Shown piece by piece: positions 55,392-63,940 of a stretch of DNA of 64,000 nt. The translations under genes were made by a program, and so were the position numbers. Source of the DNA: Litorimonas cladophorae (lineage in GTDB: Bacteria; Pseudomonadota; Alphaproteobacteria; Caulobacterales; Maricaulaceae); the NCBI RefSeq assembly GCF_014652455.1, contig NZ_BMYV01000002.1, forward strand, positions 835,075-899,074. The letters run 5' to 3'. The notes beneath the pieces were generated by a model. The model was not told the DNA's origin. It saw nothing but the letters and a program-made list of their open reading frames with translations, and did not search any database. Each line of letters starts with the position of its first letter. Positions within the stretch are counted from its first letter, which is position 1.

Positions 55392-55879
55392 GAGGATAGG
55401 CAGCGGACGATTGGAACCATTTGATACGTCCCAGCTTCAAACGTTCCTGTTGTTTTTGTTGCTGATGCATGCACCGAAATCGTCGTCACACCGAGGCTGA
55501 GCGCTGATGTGGTCGACCCGACGATATCGGACAAAATCGTGGAGCCAGATAAGTCGTAATCACCGGCGAATGTGACGTTGTCATCCGCGGAAGCAGGACC
55601 AATCGCAAATGATGTCGGAACAACAACTTGGATATTAGACCCTAAGCCGTTAGTGGTTACGATCGCCGTACCAGCATTTCCGCCCGATTCTTCAGAAGAT
55701 AAAATCGTCTGGTCTGGTGAAACGCCCAGTGTGCCTGGAACGCCGAGCAGAACTGCACATTGCTCTGTGATCAAGCCTGTGAAAGTGATGCCCTGATCTA
55801 CCGCCATCGCTGGCGTTGAAAGACCAAAAATCATGGTCGCTGAGATGGCAGTCGTTTTAATTCGAGAAAGTCTTTTCAT
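55388..55879 (-). CDS. Pilin-like exported protein
   Basis: A 163-residue protein with a clear signal peptide (cleavage near PAMA-VDQ). The mature 137 residues are beta-rich, Thr/Ser/Gly-heavy and nearly devoid of Lys/Arg. One cysteine lies near the N terminus (TEQCAVLL) and one near the C terminus (VRCLSS), as in fimbrial subunits and SCPU-type secreted proteins where the two form a disulphide. It leads a three-gene cassette that is inserted between trpB and trpA. Subunit identity is inference from pattern only. Confidence 0.55.
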   Translation of the reverse strand: MKRLSRIKTTAISATMIFGLSTPAMAVDQGITFTGLITEQCAVLLGVPGTLGVSPDQTILSSEESGGNAGTAIVTTNGLGSNIQVVVPTSFAIGPASADDNVTFAGDYDLSGSTILSDIVGSTTSALSLGVTTISVHASATKTTGTFEAGTYQMVPIVRCLSS

Positions 55880-56103
55880 TAGTTTTCACCTATCAAGTAT
55901 CCCAACTTGGTTGCCCACATTTACAACCATAGGGTGTTTTGATTAACAAAAAGCTTTCGACTTTAGGTAATTCCCGAGAATTTGGGGGCAGGTGCTGTAT
56001 AAATTTTCAACAAATCGGTCAGTCGTCGCCGTCTCAAATTTCGCCGCAATGGCAGAATGGGCATAATCAGGTTAAGATGGGCCCAGCCAAGTTTCAGTGC
56101 GCG

Positions 56104-56132
56104 GCGAAGGTTTGATCGATACGGTGGGTCAT
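56104..56132 (-). pseudogene. Leftover copy of the trpA 5' end
   Basis: Twenty-nine bases from an ATG at 56132 match the start of trpA (54308-54336) with three differences, all at third codon positions, so both encode MTHRIDQTF. The copy then diverges and reaches a TGA at 56094-56096. It begins one base after the stop of the gene at 56134-56580, exactly where trpA would start in a compact operon. Most likely the original trpA start, displaced when the pilin-like cassette was inserted. Confidence 0.85.
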
Positions 56133-56133
56133 A

Positions 56134-56580
56134 TTAATTCGTGCAACTTGGAGTGCTTGCCGAAAATGCAAGGAGTGTATTTGAATTTTTCAGGTTTTCT
56201 ATGGGGGAAATTTTTATCTGTTTAGCGCAATTATTGGGTGTTCGTTTTTGGTAAATTATATGGACGTGGGCAGGCGTCATAAGTGCATCTGTGGAAACAT
56301 ATTCCTCTAGAGGGGGTTCGACCTGCGTCCATCCCGCTTCGTCCAACATGAGGCCGTAAGCGACCATCTTTCCTGCTTTCTCGGCTATATTCAAACCAGT
56401 GAGTTTAACGCAGATGGCCTCTGAATTTAGTTGTTGGTTGTCGCAGGGGATCACGAGGTCATTTGTTAGAAGCGCAATGTCAGTACCTTCTACATTTATC
56501 GTTTTGGCCTTAGCGGCTTTAACACACCCTATTTGAGTGAGAGCAAAGGCTACGAAAACAGCTTTAAATACTGAGTTCAA
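56134..56580 (-). CDS. Exported protein of unknown function coupled to trpB
   Basis: A 148-residue protein with an N-terminal signal sequence ([15 protein letters not shown], a weak lipobox). The mature part has six cysteines, including the last-but-two residue, and no recognised family. It is AT-rich compared with trpB. The start is TTG: TTGA at 56577-56580 joins its start to the trpB stop, and the next ATG is far inside, so TTG is favoured. It lies between trpB and the leftover trpA start, so this gene entered the operon before or with the cassette. Confidence 0.6.
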   Translation of the reverse strand: MNSVFKAVFVAFALTQIGCVKAAKAKTINVEGTDIALLTNDLVIPCDNQQLNSEAICVKLTGLNIAEKAGKMVAYGLMLDEAGWTQVEPPLEEYVSTDALMTPAHVHIIYQKRTPNNCAKQIKISPIENLKNSNTLLAFSASTPSCTN

Positions 56581-57794
56581 CCGTCCGTACCCTCACTAAT
56601 ATGCTCACCCAACGCGTCCGCAATCGTGAAGACGTCTTTGTCGCCGCGGCCACACATGTTCATGATGATGAGACCGTCTGGACCGAGGTCCTTCGCGAGT
56701 TCTAATGTGCGCGGGATGGCGTGACTGGGTTCTAGGGCTGGCAGGATACCTTCGAGGCGCGCGCAGAGTTGGAACGCCTCAAGCGCTTCATCATCCGTCG
56801 CGCTGACATATTCTGCGCGGCCTATGTCGTGCAGGTAGGAATGTTCGGGTCCAATGCCGGGATAATCGAGACCCGCAGAAATTGAATGGGCATCAGCGAT
56901 TTGGCCATGTTCGTCTTGTAAGAGATAGGTGCGGTTCCCGTGTAGAATTCCCGGCGAACCACCCGTCAGCGACGCCGCATGTAATCCTGATTTGACGCCC
57001 TTGCCTGCGGCTTCGACACCGATGAGGCGGACCTCTTCATTGGGTACGAATTCGTGGAACAGGCCCATCGCATTTGACCCGCCGCCGATACAGGCCACCG
57101 CCGCGTCGGGTAGGCGACCTTCGGCGTCTAGGATTTGTTGCTTGGCTTCGCGGCCAATGACGGCTTGGAAATCACGGACCATAGCGGGGTAGGGATGTGG
57201 ACCCGCAACTGTACCGATGCAATAAAATGTATCGCCGACATTGGTCACCCAATCCCGCAGCGCTTCATTCATCGCGTCTTTGAGTGTCGCCGTGCCCGAG
57301 TGGACGGCGCGCACTTCGGCCCCCAGAAGGCGCATGCGGAAGACATTTGGCTTTTGGCGAACAATATCGACCGCGCCCATATAGACGATACATTCCATGC
57401 CGAGGCGGGCGGCAACGGTTGCCGTGGCGACACCATGCTGACCTGCACCTGTTTCGGCGATGATGCGTTTTTTGCCCATGCGCTTAGCCAGCAAAAGCTG
57501 ACCCATGCAATTATTGATCTTATGCGCGCCGGTGTGGTTCAACTCATCGCGTTTGAAATAAATCTTTGCGCCGCCCGTATGTTCTGTCAGGCGTTCCGCG
57601 AAATAAAGCGGGCTGGGGCGGCCCACATAATGGGCCAGAAAATAGTCTAGCTCCCGCTGAAACGCGGGATCGGCCTTGGCTTCTTCGTAAGCTTTCTCAA
57701 GCTCTAGGATTGGCGGCATTAATGTCTCGGCGACATAGCGCCCGCCAAAATCGCCAAAGCGGCCATTTTCATCTGGAAAAGTCTGATTACCCAT
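56577..57794 (-). CDS. trpB: Tryptophan synthase beta chain
   Basis: PLP enzyme that joins indole with serine to tryptophan. The 405-residue protein has Lys92 in [11 protein letters not shown] as the Schiff-base lysine, [13 protein letters not shown], and the phosphate-binding [10 protein letters not shown]. The ATG at 57794 overlaps the end of trpF by 8 bases. No trpA follows directly, so formation of the alpha2beta2 complex relies on the trpA 2.2 kb away. Confidence 0.96.
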   Translation of the reverse strand: MGNQTFPDENGRFGDFGGRYVAETLMPPILELEKAYEEAKADPAFQRELDYFLAHYVGRPSPLYFAERLTEHTGGAKIYFKRDELNHTGAHKINNCMGQLLLAKRMGKKRIIAETGAGQHGVATATVAARLGMECIVYMGAVDIVRQKPNVFRMRLLGAEVRAVHSGTATLKDAMNEALRDWVTNVGDTFYCIGTVAGPHPYPAMVRDFQAVIGREAKQQILDAEGRLPDAAVACIGGGSNAMGLFHEFVPNEEVRLIGVEAAGKGVKSGLHAASLTGGSPGILHGNRTYLLQDEHGQIADAHSISAGLDYPGIGPEHSYLHDIGRAEYVSATDDEALEAFQLCARLEGILPALEPSHAIPRTLELAKDLGPDGLIIMNMCGRGDKDVFTIADALGEHISEGTDG

Positions 57795-58425
57795 TGCGAA
57801 CTGCGTCCATAAAAGCGGTGATTTTCTGCGCATCCTTTACGCCCGCAGACAACTCGACGCCAGAGGAGACATCGACAATTGGCGCACGGGTCGCAGTCAT
57901 CGCCTCCGCAACATTTTCTGGGTTCAGGCCGCCTGCCACTGCGAAGGTTTTTGGCGTGGGCGCGCGCGCGATCACATTCCAATCAATCGCGATTCCGTGC
58001 CCGCCGCGAACTTTTTCGCCTTTTGGCGGCTTGGCATCATAGAGAATGAAGTCTGCCACACCTGCGTAAGCTTCGGCGTCTTTCATATCGTCATCAGAGG
58101 CGATTCCAACCGCTTTGATGATTTTGACTTTAAAGTTTCGCGCAATTTCCGCCGTCCGCGCTGGCGTTTCGTCACCATGTAGTTGAATGTAGTCGGGCGT
58201 CATTTCATCCATAATTCGCGCAAGTAACGCGTCATCGGGGTTGACGGTAACCGCAACACGCTGCGCCGCTAAGGTTGCGGGCGCGATCGCTGCGGCCTGC
58301 GCAACAGAAAGCCGACGCTTCGATGGGCATTCGATGATGAATCCCAAAAATGCTGCGCCATTATCTAAGGCGCAACTCACGTCATCTTTGCGGGTCAATC
58401 CGCATATTTTTACGAGTGTGTTCAT
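57787..58425 (-). CDS. trpF: Phosphoribosylanthranilate isomerase
   Basis: Amadori rearrangement in tryptophan synthesis. The 212-residue TIM barrel starts [12 protein letters not shown] and contains [10 protein letters not shown] and the C-terminal DVSSGVE. The ATG at 58425 is used. First gene of trpF-trpB; its promoter should lie between here and the terminator at 58538. I see no leader peptide or attenuator. Confidence 0.94.
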   Translation of the reverse strand: MNTLVKICGLTRKDDVSCALDNGAAFLGFIIECPSKRRLSVAQAAAIAPATLAAQRVAVTVNPDDALLARIMDEMTPDYIQLHGDETPARTAEIARNFKVKIIKAVGIASDDDMKDAEAYAGVADFILYDAKPPKGEKVRGGHGIAIDWNVIARAPTPKTFAVAGGLNPENVAEAMTATRAPIVDVSSGVELSAGVKDAQKITAFMDAVRNG

Positions 58426-58537
58426 GGACGCGCCTATGACAGGGCGCGTGCAAATAGGCAAATGTCAGACTGACGCGCCGCGCCGCAGACTTTGGTTTTT
58501 ATTCGTTGGGAAAGTAGTAGACGTTACCCGCGCATAC

Positions 58538-58568
58538 AAAAAAGGCGAGCCTTGAGGCCCGCCTTTTT
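58538..58568. terminator. Bidirectional terminator, mainly for the DUF1328 gene
   Basis: AAAAAAGGCG and CGCCTTTTT arms with an inner GCC/GGC stem. It follows the DUF1328 stop by 20 bases on the minus strand, where a T-run is present, and also has one on the plus strand. Confidence 0.85.
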
Positions 58569-58587
58569 CAAATTGGTTTTGTCTGAC

Positions 58588-58746
58588 TTAAATCTTTTTG
58601 CCAGTTAAGAAATGTACGACCAACAATACGAGAAAGATTACGAACAGGACGCCCGCGATATATTGTGCGCCGCCAGCGATGCCGCCGAACCCGAGAACCG
58701 CAGCGATAATTGCGATAATAAAAAAGATAACTGCCCAGCGTAACAT
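58588..58746 (-). CDS. DUF1328 membrane micro-protein
   Basis: A 52-residue protein, too short for many gene finders: it starts [20 protein letters not shown], continues [12 protein letters not shown] and ends in a second hydrophobic stretch before HFLTGKKI. This is the DUF1328 (YtjA) pattern, with two transmembrane helices around a GGIAG turn. GGAG lies 7 bases before the ATG. It has a strong stress-type promoter and its own terminator, so is transcribed alone. Homologues in alphaproteobacteria are often induced by general stress; function unknown. Confidence 0.92.
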   Translation of the reverse strand: MLRWAVIFFIIAIIAAVLGFGGIAGGAQYIAGVLFVIFLVLLVVHFLTGKKI

Positions 58747-58779
58747 AATATTTCTCCGTTTGTTGTTATGTGACTAAGC

Positions 58780-58805
58780 AACGGACAAAACTCTGTATTG
58801 GTTCC
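58780..58805 (-). promoter_or_regulatory. EcfG-type general stress promoter
   Basis: Read on the minus strand: GGAAC, 17 bases, CGTT, a perfect match to the alphaproteobacterial EcfG consensus GGAAC-N16/17-CGTT. The -10 element ends 33 bases before the ATG of the DUF1328 gene. Confidence 0.85.
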
Positions 58806-58927
58806 CATCATTCGAAAATAAATCGTCGCCAAGCAATTATTGTGCCGACAACGAGATATTAAACCTTCTTCCGTAAGAACGCCTCAAGCCGAAAAATCGG
58901 CACTGGTGAATGAGAGTGGGTGTGGGT

Positions 58928-60406
58928 ATGGCTTTGGCCCAAAAGTTACAGGCACGGCAGGGCACGCAGCTCGCCATGACGCCGCAATTGCAGCAAGCGA
59001 TCAAGCTATTGCAATTATCAAATATTGAGCTGTCGGCTTTCGTTGAAGAGCAGTTGGAAAAGAATCCGCTCCTTGAACGAGGAACAGGCGATGAAAACCG
59101 TCGCGGTGAAGCCGTGGACGCAATTCCAGAAAGCCCTACCATTTCGACCGATACGGTCAGTTCTTCTGAAGCCATGTCAGACATGGACACGCCTGATCAT
59201 GCACTCGCCCCAGAATCAACCGCCGCAGATGTCGGTGGCTCCGTGGATTGGTCACGGAATGATAGTAATGGCAGTTTCTCCGGGTCTGGGGATTATGACG
59301 CGGCTGCCAATAGTGCGGCTGAAATCACTTTGACCGAGCATATTCATTCGCAATTGGCGATGTTGCGGCTCTCGGATGCCGATCGTCTGGTCGCGCATTA
59401 CCTGATCGGGCAGGTCGATGAGGCTGGTTATTTGCGCATGGATCAGGCCGAAGTCTGTGAAAATTTAGGCGTGGGTCCCGCTCGCGTATCTTCGGTTGTT
59501 TTGCAGTTGCAAACTTTGGAGCCTACGGGCGTTTTCGCGACGTCTTTATCGGAATGTCTCGGATTACAACTCCGCGAAATGGGTCTGCTCGACGGACCCA
59601 TGCAAGCGCTTCTGGATAATCTTGATCTTCTGGCAAAACATGACTTGTCGAAACTCTCCAAAGTCTGCGGAGTTAAAATCGATGGTCTGAAGGCTATGAT
59701 CGCGGCGCTCAAGAAACTATCGCCGAAACCTGGCCAAGCCTTTGGCGGGACGATGGCAGGCGCTGTTGAGCCTGATGTTTTCATTCGTGAAACGCCACAT
59801 GGAGGCTGGGCCGTTGAACTTAATGCCGATACATTGCCGCGCGTGCTCATCAATAAACGCTATTATAATGAGATCAAAAAGGCCGGCGCCGAAGATGAAA
59901 CTGCGCGTAGTTTCATATCCGAATGTCATGCCGATGCGAGTTGGCTGGTGAAGTCTTTGGATCAACGCGCGCGCACAATTCTAAAAGTCTCTTCAGAGAT
60001 CGTGAAACAACAGGACGCATTTTTTGCTTTTGGCATTGATCAACTCAGGCCCTTGAAATTACGAGATGTAGCCGATGCGATCGAAATGCATGAATCCACG
60101 GTAAGTCGCGTAACCTCAGGCAAATATATGCATACCCCGCGCGGGCTATTCGAACTGAAGTTTTTCTTCACAGCCGCGATTGCCAGCTTGGATGGCGGGG
60201 AAGGGCATTCCGCCGAAGCGGTACGCCATAAAATCAAAATCTTGATTGATGAAGAAACCGCAACGACCATCGTGTCCGACGATAAAATCGTAAATTTGTT
60301 GCGCGCCCAAGGGATCGACATTGCGCGACGGACCGTGGCTAAATATCGCGAAACGCTAAATATACCGAGCAGCGTTGAACGCAGGCGTATTTTCAAACAT
60401 GCCTGA
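58928..60406 (+). CDS. rpoN: RNA polymerase sigma-54 factor
   Basis: A 492-residue sigma-54. The N-terminal Gln/Leu-rich activator-binding region (MALAQKLQARQGTQLAMTPQ), an acidic middle, the core-binding region and the C-terminal RpoN box ARRTVAKYR (near residue 475) are complete. A start at 58910 would add six residues; ATG 58928 gives the usual N terminus. The ribosome hibernation factor gene hpf, often next, is replaced by a DUF805 gene 170 bases away. Confidence 0.95.
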   Translation: MALAQKLQARQGTQLAMTPQLQQAIKLLQLSNIELSAFVEEQLEKNPLLERGTGDENRRGEAVDAIPESPTISTDTVSSSEAMSDMDTPDHALAPESTAADVGGSVDWSRNDSNGSFSGSGDYDAAANSAAEITLTEHIHSQLAMLRLSDADRLVAHYLIGQVDEAGYLRMDQAEVCENLGVGPARVSSVVLQLQTLEPTGVFATSLSECLGLQLREMGLLDGPMQALLDNLDLLAKHDLSKLSKVCGVKIDGLKAMIAALKKLSPKPGQAFGGTMAGAVEPDVFIRETPHGGWAVELNADTLPRVLINKRYYNEIKKAGAEDETARSFISECHADASWLVKSLDQRARTILKVSSEIVKQQDAFFAFGIDQLRPLKLRDVADAIEMHESTVSRVTSGKYMHTPRGLFELKFFFTAAIASLDGGEGHSAEAVRHKIKILIDEETATTIVSDDKIVNLLRAQGIDIARRTVAKYRETLNIPSSVERRRIFKHA

Positions 60407-60525
60407 ACATCGAAATAGGTCCAATGGGTTGAGTTAAATTTTAAATCGCGCCCAAAAGCCACAGAATCGAGTGTCCCTATTGTATTCGCAGCCCCGCAAA
60501 TTTTATATTTCCCCTTGAGTGCAGA

Positions 60526-60543
60526 CGTTACCTCGGTGTAACG
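60526..60543. repeat. Inverted repeat before the first DUF805 gene
   Basis: CGTTAC-CTCGGT-GTAACG, perfect 6-base arms, 34 bases before the start codon. A possible operator; no protein can be assigned. Confidence 0.35.
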
Positions 60544-60577
60544 CGAGTTTAAGTTCAAATGTAAGGGGAAGACACTC

Positions 60578-60967
60578 ATGGGATTTCAAGACGCCGTAAA
60601 ATCATTTTTTTCACGCTGGTCAGATTTTAAGACAAGGTCATCGCGCTCAGAGTATTGGTGGTCCTATTTGGGCATAATACTGATCGCATTGGTGGTCGGT
60701 TTTGTCATCGGACTTCTATCCGCTGTTTTAGGCGAAACGATTGGTTCCATTTTGATGGGCGTATTTTATCTCATCATCATCGTGCCTTCGATTGCAATTG
60801 GTGTACGCCGTTTGCATGATCACGATAAAAGTGGTTGGTGGTACCTGCTTGCACTCGTGCCGCTCGCAAACTTCTACATTCTCTACTTGTTTGTTACCAA
60901 AGGCACGGATGGTCCAAACCGTTTCGGTGCAGACCCGTTAGGCAGCGACGCAGCCGTCTTTAACTAG
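60578..60967 (+). CDS. DUF805 membrane protein
   Basis: A 129-residue DUF805 (YhaH/YhaI) protein: the N-terminal amphipathic helix FKTRSSRSEYWWSY, three to four transmembrane helices and the GVRRLHDHDKSGWWYLL motif. The C-terminal TKGTDGPNRFGADPL is also typical. Function unknown. A terminator follows directly. A second member of the family lies at 62.1 kb. Confidence 0.9.
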   Translation: MGFQDAVKSFFSRWSDFKTRSSRSEYWWSYLGIILIALVVGFVIGLLSAVLGETIGSILMGVFYLIIIVPSIAIGVRRLHDHDKSGWWYLLALVPLANFYILYLFVTKGTDGPNRFGADPLGSDAAVFN

Positions 60968-60986
60968 GCGAACAAAGAAAAGACTC

Positions 60987-61015
60987 AAAAGCCCGGTCAA
61001 CTGACCGGGCTTTTT
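60987..61015 (+). terminator. Intrinsic terminator of the first DUF805 gene
   Basis: Perfect 13-base arms (AAAAGCCCGGTCA and its complement) around AC, followed by a T-run. Confidence 0.93.
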
Positions 61016-61022
61016 CTATGAC

Positions 61023-61967
61023 CTATGTCTGTGGGCTTTGTGTGGGCGGCCATGGAAAGAACCCGCTGGTTCGCTTGGCGTATTCCCGATATTTTTTGCG
61101 CTTGTTCATGTCATTTTCGAGCAAACTTTTGCCGGATACGCTTGTGAGCAGATATGTCATGACCAGAGGCGCAAAGATTGTGATCCACCCCGATGGGGCT
61201 TCGCAGGCCACGAGCCAGATACCCCACCACATACAGGCATTGCCAAAATAATTTGGATGGCGTGTATATTTCCAAAGGCCTTCATCCATGACGGGCTTCT
61301 CGTCTTTCGGACCGTCGTAATCTTTATGCCGGTTGATAAAGCGAGTGAGTTGCCAATCCCCGATAGCTTCAAAAAGAAAGCCGATGAGCCAGAGGAGGCT
61401 GCCTATGATGGCGAAGAGGCCTATGTTGATTTCACCTACACGCTGAAAAGCAAAGAGGAGTGTCTGTATAAGAGATTCTTCGGTGTTTTGGGTAAGGGGT
61501 GGATAGCTTATCAGCCCCTCCATGATTGGGTTTTCACGCCACCAATTCGCCGTCGCCATCGCCACCCAAATGGGCGCACTCACAATCATAATCAGCAAGC
61601 CTTGCCCCCAATAGACCGAGAAGATCGTCCGCAACCGCAACGCCATTTCGCTCACGCCCTTTTTCTCAGCACGTTTGCGCATCGCCGTGTAGCGTTTGTC
61701 CTCACCGTGACCGAGGTTCCGTTTTCCAAGATAGAGCGTGAGGCGCAGACCCCAGGTAATGGGTAGGGCGGCGAGCAAAATTAGATAGGGCGTCTTCACC
61801 GGAACCAGATAGAGGCAAACGGCTCCGACAAGTAAAAATCCAAACCCCCAAAATATATCGACAAGGCTGGCATCTTTCGCGGCGACGCTGATAACCCAAA
61901 GCGCGGTTAATGCGCCGAACACAACGACGGCGGCATGGGCAAAATAAACGAGTATATCTGTCAGCAT
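61023..61967 (-). CDS. DUF1295 integral membrane protein (steroid 5-alpha-reductase-like)
   Basis: A 314-residue protein with about seven transmembrane helices. The C-terminal signature DEGLWKYTRHPNYFGNACMWWGIWL is that of the DUF1295/ICMT-like group, which includes NAD(P)H-dependent sterol reductases and isoprenylcysteine methyltransferases. The co-substrate cannot be distinguished here. The gene converges with the first DUF805 gene and diverges from the second. Confidence 0.85.
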   Translation of the reverse strand: MLTDILVYFAHAAVVVFGALTALWVISVAAKDASLVDIFWGFGFLLVGAVCLYLVPVKTPYLILLAALPITWGLRLTLYLGKRNLGHGEDKRYTAMRKRAEKKGVSEMALRLRTIFSVYWGQGLLIMIVSAPIWVAMATANWWRENPIMEGLISYPPLTQNTEESLIQTLLFAFQRVGEINIGLFAIIGSLLWLIGFLFEAIGDWQLTRFINRHKDYDGPKDEKPVMDEGLWKYTRHPNYFGNACMWWGIWLVACEAPSGWITIFAPLVMTYLLTSVSGKSLLENDMNKRKKYREYAKRTSGFFPWPPTQSPQT

Positions 61968-62113
61968 AGCGGGTCTCCGAGGCTCTATTGGTTTTAGATA
62001 CGCATCTGCGCGCGAGGTGGGGTGTGTATACTAAGAATACCTAAAAGGATTTCATAGAGACTGATCCGAGTTGCTGTATTGCGATACGCGCCTTCGCGTT
62101 GTAGCGATCGGCT

Positions 62114-62584
62114 ATGAACTTCCCGCAATCCATTCGTACCTGCTTCAAAAAATATGCTGTCTTCAAAGGACGCGCCACGCGGTCTGAGTTTTGGTGGTTC
62201 CAGCTTTTCCTAGTCGCGATAGAGTTTTTGGCCGTCTGTATTGACAGTCTCTTGTTGGGGTATTCATGGGCGGATGACATGACGCCCATGGTAATATTGA
62301 CGGACATTGCTTTGATTGTCCCAATGGCTGCGGTGACGGCACGGCGGCTGCACGATGTAGGTATGTCGGGTTGGTTCCAAATTCCGATGCTGATGTCCTA
62401 TCTATACTATTTGGAGCTTATTTGGCCAAACATGTTTGATTATACGGCCGTCACCGTGGTCTTAATTGCTATCGTCATTTACCTTGTTTGGTTGCTGATA
62501 AAGCTAATCAAGGACAGCGACTTGCACGGGAACCGACACGGCCCTAGCCCAAAATCAGAAGGTGTCGCGGAAGCCTTCAGCTAA
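62114..62584 (+). CDS. DUF805 membrane protein, second copy
   Basis: A 156-residue DUF805 protein: FKGRATRSEFWWFQL, transmembrane helices, and the VTARRLHDVGMSGWFQIP motif. It has diverged considerably from the copy at 60.6 kb (shared elements are the RSEYWW/RSEFWW and RRLHD.. segments), so this is an old paralogy. It ends 2 bases before the stop of rlmB on the other strand. Confidence 0.88.
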   Translation: MNFPQSIRTCFKKYAVFKGRATRSEFWWFQLFLVAIEFLAVCIDSLLLGYSWADDMTPMVILTDIALIVPMAAVTARRLHDVGMSGWFQIPMLMSYLYYLELIWPNMFDYTAVTVVLIAIVIYLVWLLIKLIKDSDLHGNRHGPSPKSEGVAEAFS

Positions 62585-62586
62585 TC

Positions 62587-63504
62587 CTATTTTTCCCGAC
62601 GCGCCTCATAGAGTGCGATGCCTGCCGCTGTTGCGACGTTCAGGCTTTCGGCTTCCCCAGCAATGGGGGAGCTGCGCATGGGGATGCGAGCGAGGGTATC
62701 ACAAGTTTTACGAACGCGTTCGCGCAGGCCTGGGCCTTCCGCGCCCATTACAATGACTTGCTTTGTATCAGGTTGAAACACATCCGACAGTTCCAGCTGG
62801 GTTTCGCCTGCGAGCCCTGTGACTTGCCAGCCAATGCGTTGAAGATTCTGCAATGTATTTGCGATGTTGGTTTCCAAACACACGGGAATCGATTCCAAAC
62901 AGCCTACCGCGACTTTGGCCAAAGCGCCTGAGAGGGGCGGGGCTTTGCGGGTTTGCATCACAACTGCGCTCACACCAAAGGCTGAGGCGAGACGAAGCAT
63001 TGCGCCGACATTATGTGGATCACTGATCTGGTCGAGAACAAGAATAAGTCCGTCATTCGGAGCCGTATCGGCAATGTCTTCGAGGGACGGCCATTCTAGA
63101 GGCGCGGCTTTCAGGGCGATTCCCTGATGAACGACCCCGCCCGGCAGTTTTCGGTCAATATGATGTGGTTCGACGATTTGCGGCGTGATCCCACCTTTCG
63201 GCACATCGAGCCGATTCGCGGCTGATTCCGTTAAAAGCAGCTCGTGAATCGTACGACGCGGGTTTGATAAGACAGCCAGGCAAGCGTGTGTGCCATAAAT
63301 CCAGCCTGATCCCCCTTCATGCTTGGCTTGCGTGCGTTTACGTGGCGATTTCGGAGACGCGGTTGCACCATGGGACTTCGCACCATAGGCGCGTTTGGGG
63401 GCATCTGCGGCGGGGCCTTTGCTCCCACGGCTCCGTAGGTTCATTTTTTGACCTTTAGCCGCTGATTTTCTTTGCGACTGGCTATTGCGCGAGGCATTTT
63501 TCAT
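62587..63504 (-). CDS. rlmB: 23S rRNA 2'-O-ribose methyltransferase RlmB-like (SpoU family)
   Basis: A 305-residue SPOUT methyltransferase. The TrmH/SpoU motifs are LDQISDPHNVGAMLRLASAF, VIMGAEGPGLRERVRKTCD, and the knot-closing SLNVATAAGIALYE. The N-terminal 60 residues are a basic, disordered extension, longer than in E. coli RlmB (which methylates G2251). RlmB is the best match by its substrate-binding domain (YGTHACLAVLSNPRR); another TrmH-type rRNA or tRNA target is possible. Confidence 0.88.
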   Translation of the reverse strand: MKNASRNSQSQRKSAAKGQKMNLRSRGSKGPAADAPKRAYGAKSHGATASPKSPRKRTQAKHEGGSGWIYGTHACLAVLSNPRRTIHELLLTESAANRLDVPKGGITPQIVEPHHIDRKLPGGVVHQGIALKAAPLEWPSLEDIADTAPNDGLILVLDQISDPHNVGAMLRLASAFGVSAVVMQTRKAPPLSGALAKVAVGCLESIPVCLETNIANTLQNLQRIGWQVTGLAGETQLELSDVFQPDTKQVIVMGAEGPGLRERVRKTCDTLARIPMRSSPIAGEAESLNVATAAGIALYEARREK

Positions 63505-63635
63505 CTTTATAGGTCCTGCGGATTATAGACATCGACTCTGTGGACGACGCGGCTAACAGCTTTCACCGCGAAGTGACAGAGCGTTTTTTGTTGGAGGCAA
63601 CGAAACATCCTATCTAACCAATAGGACTTGTAAAT

Positions 63636-63720
63636 GGAGGGGTGGCCGAGTGGTTAAAGGCGTCAGACTGTAAATCTGATCACTATGTGTACATTGGTTC
63701 GAATCCAATCCCCTCCACCA
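63636..63720 (+). tRNA. tRNA-Tyr (GUA)
   Basis: An 85-base class II tRNA with encoded CCA. Acceptor arms GGAGGGG/CCCCTCC pair fully, anticodon GTA at 63670-63672, a variable arm after ATCTGA, T-arm GGTTCGAATCC. Discriminator A. Confidence 0.97.
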
Positions 63721-63765
63721 CCTCCTTCCCCAGTGATTTTTTGGGGCGGAAATTAAAATAGCACA

Positions 63766-63839
63766 GCGGGCGTTGTGTAGTGGTAAGACCTCAGCCTTCC
63801 AAGCTGATGACGCGAGTTCGATTCTCGCCGCCCGCTCCA
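63766..63839 (+). tRNA. tRNA-Gly (UCC)
   Basis: A 74-base tRNA with encoded CCA. Acceptor arms GCGGGCG/CGCCCGC, anticodon TCC at 63798-63800, T-arm GAGTTCGATTCTC, discriminator T. It precedes tuf as in many alphaproteobacteria. Confidence 0.97.
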
Positions 63840-63940
63840 AACGCTTCTCGTTCCACTAGGGATGAGAAGGGTGAATAAATTCTTAATCGACCGGAACGCC
63901 ATGAGGGTGTCGAGGTCACAACATGTGAGTGAGATGCGAC

